From assembly GCA_029783825.1 (NCBI GenBank), contig JAREIK010003001.1, positions 297,164 to 361,163 of the forward strand: DNA of 64,000 nucleotides. The letters run 5' to 3'. The position numbers were made by a program, and so were the translations under genes. The stretch is from Sapria himalayana (taxonomy: Eukaryota; Streptophyta; Magnoliopsida; Malpighiales; Rafflesiaceae). Shown in pieces: positions 1-13,060 of this stretch. How positions within the stretch are numbered: position 1 is the first letter of the stretch; each line of letters begins with the position of its first letter. Below the pieces are notes generated by a model. That model was not told the origin of the DNA. It saw nothing but the letters and a program-made list of their open reading frames with translations, and searched no databases.

Positions 1-78
1 TTAAAAAAACAGTTAAAATCATGGAATAAAGAATCTTTCAAAAATATAAATCAACAAATAAAGCAAGCAGAGGAACAA

Positions 79-1755
79 GTGAAAAAACTAGAAAAAGAAT
101 ATGATAATAAAAATGACAAAGAAATTAGGAAGGTTTTAAACAAGGCTAAAGCTGAGTTGAGTTTAAAATTACATATGAAGGAGATATATTGGAAACAACG
201 AGTAAAAATTAAAAGGTTAAAAGATGGTGATAGAAACACCAAATTTTTCCATATCATGAGCAAAATAAAAACACAGAAAAATAAAATCAAAGGATTAAAA
301 GATAAAGAAGGAAGATGGATAGAAAAAGACAAACAATTATATACCCTATTTGAGGATTTTTTTTAAATCCCATCTATGTGGTCACATGCCTCACGAAGGG
401 AACTCTTTGTTTCAAGAGATCAAGGCTTCCATTACGAAAGAACAAAACCAAATGATGGAAAGAATCTCAGAAGAATATGAGGTAAAGATAGCAGTCTTTA
501 ATCTTGATAAAGACAGTGCAGCTGGTCCAGATGGCTAGAATAATTACTTTTTTCAGCTAAACTGGCCCATTATTAAAAATGACCTAGTTATAGTGATTGC
601 CAGTTTCTTTGCTGGAGCAGATATTCCTAAAGCTTGGGCAAATTCATTTATAATGTTAATCCCCAAAAAAGAAGCTCCCCAGCTATGCGAAGATTTTAGA
701 CCTATAAATTTGTGCAATGCGATTTATAAGATTTTAGCTAAAATAATTCAAAATAGATTAAGTATTATTTTGCCTTTAATTATATCACCAGAGCAAACCA
801 GATTTGTTAAAAATAGACTAATAATTAAAAATATTAGATTAGCATCAGAAATGATGAAAGAAATTGCAACTAAAACAAGAGGTAAAAATCTAGTAATTAA
901 GTTGGATTTGTCTAAAGTTTTCGATAGAGTTGAATGAGATACACTCCGTTACATTTTAAGGAAATATGACTTTTCTGAATTATGCATAGATATTATATAT
1001 AGATGCATCTCAAGTGTTGGGTTAGAATTATTATAAATGGTAATATAGATGATGAATTTAAACCCATAAGAAGTCTAAAACATGGGGACACTTTATCCCC
1101 TTTATTATTTGATATATACTTAGATCTGCTTATCCTTAATTTAAACAAAAGAATGTCAAATAGTAATATATTACCTTTTAGACAACCATATAATACTCCG
1201 AGAATAGGTTGTTTGGCTTATGCTGACGATCTGATAATCTTTACAAACGCAAGTAAAAGATCTGTAATAAATCTGATAGAATTATTATAATTATTAGAAT
1301 TAGAAACATGTCAGGTTGTAAACAAAAAGAAGTGTCAGTTTATGATAGCTAAAAAGACTACAGAGAAATTGATAAATAAGATTAAAAACATAACTGGATT
1401 TACACATAATAAAGGAGCTTTAATATACTTAGGCTGCCCAATATATGAAGGCAGACTGAGAAAGGAATATTTAGCACCATTATTAAATAAGATCAGAAGG
1501 AAAATAGCAAGTTGGAAAGAAAACCTTTTAGGATTTGGGGGATGTATTACATTAATCTCGCATGTGTTACAAAGCACACTAGTGCATATCTTATCTGTAA
1601 TACATCATCCGAAGAAATTCTTGAATAAATTAGAATCAGAATTGTCAAATTTTTTATGGGGTAAAAAAGATAGGAAGCAAAAAATGCACCGGAAAAACTG
1701 GAGGGATATATGTTATCTAAAAGCGGAAGAAGGTTTAGGAATAATCACTTTATAG
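79..1755 (+). pseudogene. LINE ORF2 remnant: linker and reverse transcriptase
   Basis: Five successive plus-strand frame pieces align to plant LINE ORF2. 79-366 carries the linker with WKQRVKIKRLKDGDRNTKFF. 350-538 ends in the AAGPDG start of the RT, stopped at 536-538. 593-937 contains IPKKEAPQLCEDFRPINL and the motif-A sequence KLDLSKVFDRVE. 1003-1290 contains the catalytic YADD at 1219-1230. 1342-1755 is the RT thumb region with YLGCPIYEGR and SNFLWG. The catalytic aspartates survive, but at least four stops or frameshifts interrupt the product. Confidence 0.85.
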
Positions 1756-1758
1756 GAT

Positions 1759-2528
1759 ATGACCACTGCCTGGGATTGTAAAGGATGGTGGAGGCTGATT
1801 GAGAATTATAGCCTTTGGGCAAATTATATGAAGATAAAATATTTAGTACAAAATAACCAGAGGTTTAAGCAGGTATCAAATAATTGGAAGGCTCTGGAAA
1901 AACAAAATGAGATAGTAGAATCACACTCAATACTGAAAAAGAGTGGTTGGAAATGGACTCTCACACCACAAGGTAATTTCACACTAAAATCGGCAAAGGA
2001 GTTTATTAGGAAAAAAAACCTGCAAAACCCATATTTAAATGGGTCTGGAAAACAGGTATCCCACAGAAAATGTGCTCGCTAGCCTGGAAAGTATTATCAA
2101 ATGCATTACCTGTGGACACCAATGTGCAGAGAAGGGGTATAAAAATAGTGTCCAGATGTGAATGATGCTTTGCAGAAGTAGAATCAATGGATCATCTATT
2201 TTCGAGAGGAAAAATTGCAATAGAAATTTGGAAGAAACTTGAAGAATATGTACAAATTAGTAATACAGCGGAGGGACTAATAGAAAGAATTAAAAAATGG
2301 GAAAATGCATCTTCCACTAACCCTGCTAGAAATTGGCTTAATAAGAATTTACCTCATGTAGTGATAAGATATTTATGGAAAGCTCGAAATAAGAGTAGAT
2401 TTGAAGGGAAAAGAATGAACTCAAAAGATATATTACAAGAAATTAAGCAGGAAATAAGTAACATATCAAATATTAAGCCCATTATAGTAGATAAACTAGC
2501 TATAGATAAGAAAGTAAAAAGGGAATGA
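1759..2528 (+). pseudogene. LINE ORF2 remnant: zf-RVT-like region
   Basis: Two broken pieces, 1759-2082 and 2187-2528, follow the RT. The second carries MDHLFSRGKIAIEIWKKLEE, which resembles the zinc-binding zf-RVT segment after plant LINE RTs (typically HLFF.C..A..IW). The cysteine context is degraded. Position and order within the element support the call. Confidence 0.6.
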
Positions 2529-2679
2529 GGTCTTAATATAAAAATTACTAAACAATATTGGGCAAAAAATATAAGCTAGGCCAGGCCGCCTGGAGGGAAA
2601 TTTTCCCTAAACACGGATGGAAGTTTTAATAGGGATACAGGAATGACAGGGGGAGGTGGGTTAATAAGGGGTAGACTCG

Positions 2680-2952
2680 ATGTTATTATTTAATTTAGTA
2701 ATAGAAAGAATTGTTCTTTGGAAATATGAAGAAGAATTAGAAATAATAACAAAGCTTGAAAATGAACTAAATGCATCAATAATGCATATATACAGAGAGG
2801 CAAACACTCCAGCAGATAATTTGGCAAGGATAGGTTCAAAAAAAGGAGAAATAGAATTCAATGAGGATTCTATGCCGAAAAAATTAAAAGGTTTAATAAG
2901 ACTTGATAAGATGGCTTTTTCTTATCTTAGAATTATAAAGGGTAGAGGCTGA
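2680..2952 (+). pseudogene. LINE RNase H domain remnant
   Basis: The reading contains IERIVLWKYEEELEIITKLE and then IMHIYREANTPADNLARIGS. This is the C-terminal half of the RNase H domain that plant L1 elements carry after the RT (the REAN..AD.LA motif). The N-terminal half, with the first catalytic acidic residues, is not recognisable upstream. Confidence 0.75.
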
Positions 2953-3849
2953 ATCAAATCTAAAATAAAATTTAGCTTCTCTTCTCAGCAGCGCAGCAAC
3001 ATAAAAAGTGGTTTTTTGTTGATGGTTTTTTGTTTGGTTTTCAGAAGTGATTTTCAGAACATATGTTGATGGTTTTTAGTTTGGCTGCTTCGCGAGTTGA
3101 TATGGTAGACACTCTCGATTGATCACCCAATCCTGTGGGTGTTCAACACTCATAGAGGAATTGCAGAATGAGAGTGCCTTGCTGCAGCTTGGTTTATACA
3201 GAGCACTTATATAAGGTGCGACAAAGAGAATGGAAGCGAAATTAATAAACGTTGTATATGTATAACAAGGGACAATGGGGAATAGGGTAGAGAAGTTATA
3301 TTGTAGTCGTGCTTGTTTTCTTTGTATATTGCAGGTTCTAGAGCGTATATAAGAAGAAGGACGACGGAAAATAATACTCGGGAACAACGTGAATGTCAGG
3401 GCTTGAGACACGGAGAGACGAGAGGATAGATGCTGAGCTTAAGAAATAGCCGAGCAATACATCGGGTTAAACGAAAAGATGGGCCAAAAAGATAGACCGA
3501 TAACAGTTAAACGCAAAGATGAGCCGAAAATTAGATAAACTAGAGCATCCAGCTTTTCTAGTTTAATTTATGTATTGAATAAATACTTATTGGAGAAATA
3601 CAATAAACTTCTATATGCTAGCTAGTATGTTTAAGGTTAGATGGGTGTAAGAGGGCCACGGGTAGATGTAGGTTATAAAAATGGTATTCCTCCACCAAAA
3701 GAGAGGGTTATTAATTAATAATAAAACCATTATCGAAAAAAAATGAAGGTGCAGCCAAAAATACTAATAGGAAGATCAGAAATTAAAGTAAAAATGTGAA
3801 AATGTATAATGGTTAGAACTTGACAATGTGATTGAAATTTTAAAACATA

Positions 3850-5464
3850 ATTTGTCATTTTGTTGATGAGATATGAGATTGTAAGTACAACCTACCCCTA
3901 AAAGTGTTTAGGTAGATTATTGGAGAGCATACTATTCAATGAAAGAAACCATCTCTCCGTGGCTTTGGAAGCAAGCTCTTCAAGAATTTATGGGGGCACT
4001 AGCACGAGCAAAAATGGTTGAAAAGTCGATCCTTTGAGGAGAGCTCTTTGATCTTCTTTTGCATGGGTTACTTTAAGCAAGTATTTCTATTTCTTTCAAC
4101 CACTTTATTTTGTTGTGGAATGTCCACCCAAAATTTGATATGAAAAATTCTATGTTATGACAAGCGAGAACTAAGATTGAAGTTTAAATAATCTTTTGCA
4201 TTGTCAATTTTGTAAGCATAGATTTAGATATTTAACAGTATAAAAATCATGGTATGGAAGAATTGAAAAACTATTATTGTTTCAAATTTTTCTATGAAGA
4301 GAAATATCGAGTGTTTCTTCTGTGATCATCAAAAATATGATAAACCAGCAAGTCTCATTTATATTTTTATTGATAAAGAACTAAGAGAACAATTTTTTAA
4401 TATAAACAAAAATTTAGGTGGGCAATGCAATAATAACACAAGTCCACAAGATGATTTGATAGACTTGGACACATTTAAAATTAGAAATAGATATGAAATA
4501 AAAAACACACTTGATAGACTTTGAAATATAACATGATTGATGAATTTGTCAACTTGTGAGGTTCTTTTATTTGAGCAAGTACAATTTTTCATCCATATCA
4601 GCACTGTTAATCAACTTCCTGAAATTTATTATCTAAAAAACACAAAAATTAGAATGAAATTTAATTTAGATGCCAAGCAATTTGATTGATAAAAAGTAAA
4701 TTATAATTTAACTTTGAAATATAAAGAACAAATAAAAAATATTATAAATAGAGCCAATGTCTACAATTGGGGAGATTGTGTCATCTGCAATTTTGACTCC
4801 GAAGTGATAAGAGCAAGGTTAAAAGTTTGTTAGAATACTAATAGCACCGATTATATGGTTCGAAGCTCCCAAATCAACTATTCAAGGCCTTTGTTAATTA
4901 TTTTGAACAATAAAAACAAGAGAAAGCATTTATTGATGTGCCTGAAAGTTAATTAGTTGCTTGGTATGAGATGAAGATGTTTGGCAGGGTTTAAAAGCAT
5001 CACTAAACATCTTTAGTAATATCATAAATTGTTTGGCTTAAAAATAAACTATTTCCTAAACTATATTTTGTTGAAGAAGTTGCATTAGCAAGCGAATATT
5101 CACCCTGGTGATTAAAAGGTTTCCATCAATAGGTTTGTCATGCAACTTCCAACAAGTCACCTTCACTCACCCTGGTTTCTTCCAATGATCACACCTTGGA
5201 CAACCCTTCTCAATCCTATTGTTCTTGTGAAGAACTATGAGTAAATAAGATTGAACCTTCTACTAAATGGGTGATGTTGGCTTCAGGCAACATTAATTTC
5301 TTTATACTTTCCTCCATTCAAATCTCTGCAAAAGCTTTCCAAATGGTGGCAAAAGAATTAATCTTCATAAATCTCTATTTGACTTCATCTAAGACTTTGT
5401 TCATGTCTAGAAAAAACCTTATAGTCCATCTTTGTTCCACAATCAACCAATAGATTGATGAATC
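3850..5464 (-). mobile_element. Ty1-copia remnant: gag and integrase pieces
   Basis: Read on the minus strand, 5215-5130 gives GCPRCDHWKKPG and then TCWKLHDKP, the CCHC zinc-knuckle context of plant copia gag. 5450-5271 gives a gag-like stretch with INSFATIWKAFAEI. About 4150-4090 gives a degraded integrase segment resembling the TPQQNGVVERKNR motif. All frames are broken. The copy is interrupted at 5465-5472 by an hAT insertion and resumes at 8562. The plus-strand frame at 4294-4524 is probably incidental. Confidence 0.65.
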
Positions 5465-5472
5465 AACAGCAC

Positions 5473-8400
5473 CAATGTTTTAAAAAACATAATCGACATG
5501 CGTCTTGGAGCGTGCCCCAGGACAAGGCATGCAGAAAATGCCTCTAGGTGCATGAAAAAAAAAGCCATGCACAAGATAGGCGTAAACTTTGTTCTATGAA
5601 ACGTTTCAAGGCACACTTTGAATGCACTTTTCACGCCTCGAAGAAAGAAGCATATGTCTATGAAGTGTCATTCAAAAAAAAAAAAAAAAACTTATTTCCA
5701 TAAAACCAAAACAGTGTCGATCATTTTTTCGGCACAGCTCAACAATTTCAAAGCCAAAGCCATATTATCTCAATCTAGGATTTTTTGGTGCTCCCCAGTG
5801 AAAAATTCTGCACGTCGACGTCGATGCCGACGCCGGACTAGAAAATTCCAACAGTATACATCTCGATATTTTTGGCACTACTCCATATGTATATTTTTAA
5901 TTTTTTATATAGAAAATTTTATATTGATAGTTATACATAATTACATATAGTTATACAATATATATATATATATAGTCATAAATATAATTATATATAATTG
6001 TTTTAATTATATATACACGTGAGGGATGAATAGACTTAAGCATTGCTTAGCTGAAACTCATCATAGCATGAAATAATATCCTAAAATTAATTAAAATGCT
6101 AGATTAGAATATAAAGAGACATTGATCAATTATAAGGATCAAAAAATGAAAAAAAATAAATTACTCCAAGAAATTAATGTGTCAAACTTTAATGAATGAG
6201 AATTTCTTGTCCAAAATAAAATGTCTTATAGAGTGGAAGTGAGAGTGAGAGTGAGAAACCTATTCCTAGGAGATTCATGGATAAATTAAATATTTCACAA
6301 ACTCATCAAAATATTTTAAATTCAAGATAAAAGCAAGAAAAAAAGAAAAAAATGTGATGAAAAATTAGTAGATTTATTTATTCAAACGGTCTATCATTCA
6401 ACATTATAAATGATCCTTATTAGATTTCTATGATAGATGATATAAATTTTGGGCCCAGGTTTAAGCTTCAATCTATGCACTAATTGAGAACATAGATTCT
6501 TAAAGAAAAGATGAATGACCTAAATATCATTATGGAAGATAACAAAAAAACTTAGAAATAAAATGAATATTTAATTATGTTAGATGATTGGACAGATAAA
6601 AAGAGTAGGTGTATTATCAATTTTTCTGGTGAATAGTCTTAATGAAACTTGATTTATGAAATCAATGGATGCTTCTGTTACAATAAAAAAAAAGATTTGA
6701 TGTTAAAATATCTTGATGACGTGAATGAAAAAAATAGGAAAGAGAATGTTATGCAAGTGATCACTGATAGTATCTCTAATAATGTGAATGCTGGAATTAG
6801 AATAATGAAAAAAATGAGTAGATTGTGATGGACTCCTTGTGCTACATAATATTTTGATTTGATATTGTAAAATATTAAAAAGTTAAATATTCATGATACC
6901 ACACTTGCTCGAGCAAGGCAAGTAGTAAAGTTTATATATGGTCATACTTAGGTTCTTAGCTTTATGCGAACATTTACCAAAAATCAACTTTTTCATCCAG
7001 CAATTACACGGTTTGCTACTTCATTTCTTACTCTCCAAAGCTTTTATAAACAAAAGTAAGGTCTTATAGTAATGTTCTCCTCAAAAAATTAGTGTTCAAA
7101 CAAATAGGCTAAAAAGATAAAAGGTATAAAAGCTCGAAATATAATATTATTTGATCTAATTTTTTGGTCACATATTTCATTTTGCATTAAGACCATTATT
7201 TCATTAGTTAGTGTCTTAAAAGAGGTTGATTTAGAGAAAAGATCGGTCATGGATAAAATCTATGAGCTGATAAATTCTGCTAAGAAAAAAATTATATTTA
7301 ATTGTGGAGACATAGAAAGAAAATATAGCCCAATTTGGAGAAAAATTGATTCAGAATGGACTCTACAACTTTATTGATATTTACATGCAAGAGATTACTA
7401 TCTTAATCTTCAATTGTCTATAAGGATAAGTTCTCTAATATTATTGAGGTGAAAAAGAGATTATTTGAATGCATAGATATGGTATAAGATTATCAAAAAT
7501 ATTTTAAAACTAACATTCAGTTGGACTTATTTGACCAAGCAATAAGTAAATTTGAGACTTGTATTGTAATTAATTCTCGAACATTAAGAATTCCTACAAG
7601 TTGATAGATATGTTTTGCAAATTTAACACCAGAGTTGTAAAAGTTTACTATTCGTATCCCCAGCCTTACTTGTAGTGCTTCGGGATGTGAAAGAAATTTG
7701 TGTATATTTGAATTAGTCGTATTTTTATTTTTATAAATTTTTATAAATATATTTCTATTTCAATGCCAGAGAACTTTATTTCATTTTAACATGTAATTTT
7801 CTTTATTTCATTATTTACAAATACATACAAAAAAAAGAAATAAACTTGAATATTAAAAGTTAAATGCTCTAGTGTATGTAAGGTACAATACTAAATTGAG
7901 AGAACACAATCTACAAAGGAAACAAAATATTGATCTAATTTTGATAGAAAAAATTGATTCGGATGATGAGTGGATTGTGGGGAAAGAAGATCCCCTTTTC
8001 TCCCTTGATCTTTGTTGACTTCAGAATGAAAAGTTATTTAATGTTGATGCTATTAGAGTTATGTCATCCAACTCCCAACAGACCCAAACATCATCAGATC
8101 AAATAATTTCTTCACATTCTTTTAAAGAAAACTTAATGAAGTACCAAGTAAGTATATAAAAATTAAAATCATAAATTTGATTAAATTTAATAAAAAAACT
8201 TATAATATTTATATTTATTTATTAATTTATATTTTTTACTAGGTACAAGCAAAGACAAAGACAAAGAGAAAGAATTCAATTTGACACCAATTGATGAAGA
8301 TAATAATACCCTTAAAGAGCAAAAATTAAATTGAAGTGATTTATTTTAATTCCCATCTTATGATTTTGCTATAGTTTTTTGTGAAAATAATAAACTAGTA

Positions 8401-8561
8401 TACTTTGTTTTTATTTATGCTTTTTTATTTTATATATTTTAAAATATTAATTAATTATATATTATAATACTCATAAAACCTACGCCTTAAAACCTCAGCT
8501 TACGCCTCACCTCACCGACATACAAATATTTGGCCTTACACTTTTGCCTTTTAAAACATTG
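5473..8561 (+). mobile_element. hAT transposon, CAATGTTTTAAAA family
   Basis: The left terminus CAATGTTTTAAAA and the right terminus TTTTAAAACATTG are inverted repeats. They are flanked by 8-bp duplications AACAGCAC (5465-5472) and ATCAGCAC (8562-8569), which match at 7 of 8 bases. An 8-bp duplication and an hAT-type transposase inside identify the superfamily. The element is 3,089 bp long and sits inside a copia remnant. Confidence 0.85.
6490..8340 (+). pseudogene. hAT transposase remnant
   Basis: The plus-strand translation, with many stops, gives hAT landmarks in order: LDDWTDKKSRCIINFSGE, VITDSISNNVNAGIRIMKKM, WTPCAT, TTLARARQVVKFIYGHT, HPAITRFATSFLTLQS, YSPIWRKIDSEW, and ACSASGCERN-type text at about 7670-7710 that opens the dimerisation region. 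A visible intron lies near the 3' end (donor AAGTAAGTA near 8152, acceptor ACTAG before 8242), followed by a short lysine-rich tail. Catalysis would need residues that can no longer be read in one frame, so it is a pseudogene. Confidence 0.8.
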
Positions 8562-8990
8562 ATCAGCACACCTAAATAGTTAGACATAATAGGAGTCCAA
8601 CTTCAACCACCAGAAAATAAGCATGGTGAAGTAATGTATAACATTCATGCCTTCCTGATTCAGATTATAGAGTTGTCTCAACCTCCATTCTCTGTGCTGG
8701 AAAAATCTCACAAACAACATATCATATCTTCAGCAATTTAACTGGTGAGATTACCCATCCCATCTCTGCCACAACCAAACAAGAAAACAGACATATATTA
8801 TTGCAAAAAAAAATTGAACATTCATCTTGTGATTGGTAACATGGTGTGAAGAAGGATTGTGAATGAAAAAAACTACATGAGTGAGTTTGATTTGGAAGCA
8901 CTTTTGAGTGAAAGTTGCTTGAAACACTATGTCATATATGGTAATAGAGAAGATATGGTCAGAAGATGGAGAAAAGCAACATCTCACTCA
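8562..8990 (-). mobile_element. Ty1-copia remnant, N-terminal gag side
   Basis: This is the continuation of the copia copy beyond the hAT insertion. The minus strand reads a degraded gag start (FWWLKLDSYYV...LFRCA) that joins in order to the piece ending at 5465 once the hAT element and one target duplication are removed. The small open frames here (8751-8987 and 8859-9077) overlap on opposite strands and show no recognisable product. Confidence 0.45.
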
Positions 8991-9949
8991 TGTAGTCTCA
9001 TAATTACAAAGAAAAACTTAAACTTAAAAAAAAAACTTATAATTTATTTACAAAATCGCACTCATGTAGCAACATAAAAACTTAAACTAAAAGATAAAAT
9101 AAATAAATTAATAAAAGAAAAAAAAAAGAACAAAAAATAAGAACAAAAAAAAAAGAAAAAAATTACAAAAAAAAAAAAGAAAAAAAATTACAAAAAAAAA
9201 TAAGTGAGAAGAAAAGAAACTTATAATTTATTTACATAATATGATTCCTATTCTACATGTACTATAAGAAAATTCTTTTGCATTTTCATACATAAATCAT
9301 ATAATTGCTATCTCAATTGTTATTAACATTTTGGTGTATAATTTCAGCGGTGTCAACTCACTATTGGTGTCATAATATTCGTGTGTTGCATCAACCTACT
9401 GTAAATATCAATTGAGATAACAATGATATTGTGTCAATATACAAACATAAAATTAAAATTTTAATAAGTATTAATATTATCTTTATGCCTCTCACTTCAA
9501 CAACCTTTTTTTTTTAATTTTAGAGACGACATGCACTCTCCCTTAGTGGATAGTGGTAAACAAGACAACCCTTAAAACATATTATTCATTATTCATGTGC
9601 ACTCTATGCTACTATCATAAACACACGCACATGCACACACACATTGTGTGTGACAAATCAAAAAAAAAAAAAAAGGTTAGGCACACCATCTCTAATGTTG
9701 CACAACAGTTCACAAGCAACAATTTGCATAGTGCACAGCAATTCACGCGCAACAATGTAAAATAAAAAAGAGATTGTGCATTCTGTCCAACAATACCATA
9801 ATTTGGGCAGGAAGTAATATAAATCTTCTCAAATAAAATATCATTTAGTGGTAGTACTAAAGGCAATGTACAAGTTTAGAATACGGACTGGTCAATTACA
9901 CTTGGGAACAAGACACAAGAGGAGCATGAGAATATCAGGGACCAATTGG
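8991..9949. other. Low-complexity intronic DNA
   Basis: No gene is seen. An A-rich tract (about 9080-9215) of degenerate AAAAAAGA units comes first. Later come a short CACACA...TGTGTG inverted run (9621-9652) and an A run at 9660-9674. The rest is AT-rich filler with possible LTR debris (the phrase ACCATAATTTGGGCA at 9788 recurs in similar form near 18390). Confidence 0.5.
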
Positions 9950-10320
9950 TGTCTTCAGTCTTTAACATTGAGGCAAGTTGTCATTATAATAAGCATCCTA
10001 AATGTTGTAAAAAAAGAATAGCAGCTTCGTTCATGCTCTTGATTAAAATTCTTTGACACATTTGCCATAGCATTTGTAGCCATTACTTGTAAAATTAACA
10101 TGCATGAAACTATGAAAACTACAATGTTACTAGCTGAAGACTGCACATTAAAAAGGACAGCGTTTTGTCTCTTTATTGTATCCATTAGGGAATAAAACTC
10201 TTTGAAACTTCAAACATTAGGCCATCACCTAACTAAAAGGTTATTTTGGACTTTTACACTCCGCCTTAAAGGGGGTTGAAGATTCTAGATTTACATGTTA
10301 AATCATTAAGTTTGTTTACA
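9950..10320 (-). repeat. Inverted copy of the 10.4-11.5 kb repeat
   Basis: The minus strand of this segment is homologous to 10655-10960 and 11210-11560 on the plus strand. It shares the block reading NAVLFN.Q.S.SNIVVFIVSCML and the TCTAGATTTACAT edge. The copies have diverged but the same reading frame is open in each. Confidence 0.7.
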
Positions 10321-10399
10321 TTGTTATATTTAATTATATTTTTGATAGGAACATCCACTTTGTGAGTTGTGCTAATCATTTCAGTCTCCACACAAGAAA

Positions 10400-10950
10400 C
10401 TTTCATGAATGTTGATCAATAATCAAATTAAATATATGTCTAATTATTTAGTTTTTTCTGTATTTTAATCAATAATAAGAACATCAACCACATATAACAT
10501 AAATAAGAGCATTCTATCATTAGAGCTCCACAAAAAAAATAACATAAAATTAGTAACACACCTATATATGCCAAAAAAGTAACTAATTTTCAAACCGTCC
10601 ATGTTCAACCAACCCATAAAAAATATAAAAAGATAAACAAATATAAAAAAGCCTTTATGATTTAAAATGTAAATCTAGAATCCTCAGCAAGCCCATCAAG
10701 CTGGAATGTAAAAATCCACACTTCCTCCTAGTCAGGTGGTGACCTGATGTTTGAAGTCTTCTAGGGTCTTTATCCCTAGTGGATATGATAAAGAAACATA
10801 ATGCAGTCCTCTTTAATTTGCAGTTTTCAACTAGTAACATTGTAGTTTTCATAGTTTCATGCATGTTATATTTAACAGTAATGACCACACATCCTATGAC
10901 ACATGTAGCAAAGAAACTTCATTTCAACCTCAAGATAAAAAGTTTTCAAG
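10400..10950 (+). repeat. Tandem repeat unit 1 (about 560 bp)
   Basis: The unit opens with TGATCAATAATCAAATT, passes AGTAACACACCTATATATGC and ends with the GCAAAGAAACTTCATTTCAACC-side block. It is followed immediately by a second copy in the same order. The family is not recognised. Confidence 0.75.
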
Positions 10951-11530
10951 CATCTGCATGTTGATTTATAATCAAATTGAATAAATATCTAATCATTTAG
11001 TTTTTTTTTTCCATATTTTATTCAATAATAAAAAATATCAACCACGTATAAAACAAATAAGATCATTTTGTCTTAAGAGTTCCACTAAAAAATAACACAA
11101 AATTAGTAACACACCTATATATGCCAAAAAAGTAAATAACTTTCAAACCACCTATTTTAATCAAACCCTTCAAAAATATAATAAAAGATAAAACGTAAAA
11201 AAAAAAAAAAACTTTATGATTTAACATATAAATCTAGAATCTTCAGCAACCCTCTTTACCCAAGAGTGAAAGTCCAAACATGCCTCCTTGTCGGGTAGTG
11301 GCCTGATGTTTGAAGTTTTCAAGGGTGATACGGTCCCATTCCCTAGTGGATATGATAGAGCCAAAATACAGTCTTTAACAAGTAACATTAAAATTTTCAT
11401 AGTTTCATGCATTTTGATTTTAGCTGAAATAGCTACACATCCGATGACATATGTGGCAAAGAAACTAAATCAATGGCTTCAACTAAGTTGTCAGACCTTT
11501 TCTACAACATCTGAGATGCTTAAAACAAGA
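10951..11530 (+). repeat. Tandem repeat unit 2 (about 560 bp)
   Basis: Direct repeat of 10400-10950: it starts at TTGATTTATAATCAAATT, shares AGTAACACACCTATATATGC and TCTAGAATCTTCAGCAA, then the SNIKIFIVSCIL reading in the frame 11288-11563. A few indels separate the units. A weak resemblance to the membrane part of ankyrin/PGG proteins was considered but is not strong enough for a call. Confidence 0.75.
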
Positions 11531-12764
11531 ACTACTTGCCTTAGAGTTAGCTACTGTACATAAGCCAAATGGTTTGCTAATATTTCACAATGTCATGCTC
11601 GGTGTTATAGGGTCTCTAGGCAATGTACATCATTCACGAGATTTAGGTAACTAAAGTAGTATCCTTCTTCTAAGTAGGAGAATTAAGAAATAGCTCTTAT
11701 TTTGTATATTAGCACTATCAGGAATCTAATATATGATATAATATATAATAGAACAAATATTTCAAATATTATGGGAATATTATGCAAATGCATGTCCAAC
11801 ACAAGGAAAAAGTATTAAAATATAATTAAGAACAAAAACATAAAAAATCACTGTTATATCAATAACTCAATTTACAAATACATCTAGATATATAAGAAAA
11901 TATCCATGAATATTTTAATATGAAATATTGGTAAATAATATTATAATAAAAATAAATATAAAGTATAAAAAATATATAAAAATATATACAAATATATAAT
12001 AAAAAAATAATATATGTATTATATAATTCATGATATAACATTAAACTATATCATTTTGAGTAATAAAAAAATTAATTGTTAAAAATTATTTAGTTATTAT
12101 AAATATATTACTATTTATATTTAAATATGGATATTTATATTATTTATATCAATTGAATATAAAGCTAATATTATATTTAATTATATTTTATTATATAGAC
12201 AATATTATAAATTAATATTATTTACTTAATTGTATATAAAACAAAAAAATTTATTTAAATACATATTTATATAATATTAAAATTTATTAAAAATAACACT
12301 AATATTAAATTTAATTATGTTGCATTTTATGATAAATATTAATTTAAAAGAATTAAATTTTAGTACATCAAAATAAATAAAATAGTAAAAGATGATTACC
12401 ATTTATTTTTATCATTTAATTTATATAATATTATTATTATATTACAGTTTTAGTATACATTTTCTTTAGTGTTTTTTATTTTTAACTACAAAAACTCAGT
12501 CATCACTATTAATTTTAATTATATTTCAATATACAACTAATATTAAATTATATTTTATTTATTTATTGGAAAAAAAATAAATTATTGATTCTAATATATA
12601 ATTATATATTATTTTTATTTATACAAGTCTATTAAATATAAAAAATAAAATTAAATTCAATTATATTATAATACACAACTAATATTAAATTAATTTTATA
12701 CAAATATAGATAATTATAAAACTAAGAATAATTGAATACATCTAAATATATCATAAATATAACT

Positions 12765-12798
<34 letters not shown>

Positions 12799-13060
12799 CT
12801 TTATATCCAAATATATCATGAATATATTTAAATAATTCCTTCGCAAAAAATATTTTTTATGAATCCACAGATAGATCCGTCATTGTCTATATATCAATAA
12901 TATATCATTAATTTATAGATCAATGAATATTTTTGTATCACATATTATATCGGCAACAACGGATATAAAATATATCCTCGCTATATCAAGGACATATAAA
13001 GATATTTTCATCCTTGAATGTCATAAAAAAAATACTTAGGTATCTATGTGGAACTATTGA
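11531..13060. other. AT-rich desert with microsatellite
   Basis: No gene is seen. The stretch is almost pure A/T with short direct repeats such as ACTAATATTAAATT. It contains an (AC)n(AT)n microsatellite at 12764-12798. 12890-13020 carries degenerate GATATAT motifs and ends ...ATCCTTGA, resembling the end of the block at 56620-56810. Confidence 0.6.

Larger units (their letters stand above)
1..3743 (+). mobile_element. Decayed plant L1-type LINE, 5' truncated by the window
   Basis: The element has, in order, the endonuclease-RT linker, reverse transcriptase, a zf-RVT-like region, an RNase H domain, and an untranslated tail ending in a short A run near 3736-3743. All coding parts are on the plus strand but are broken by stops and frame changes, so the element is inactive. 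The endonuclease would lie left of base 1. The 3' end at the A run is inferred; no target duplication can be tested without the left end. It is antisense to PEX5. Confidence 0.85.

Noticed and set aside
4294..4524. Plus-strand small protein MKRNIECFF...
   Set aside because: It lies antisense within copia integrase/gag debris and has no support beyond an open frame.
10655..11563. Ankyrin/PGG membrane domain gene
   Set aside because: Only a vague resemblance of SNIVVFIVSCML to a membrane helix; no ankyrin repeats and no intact gene structure.
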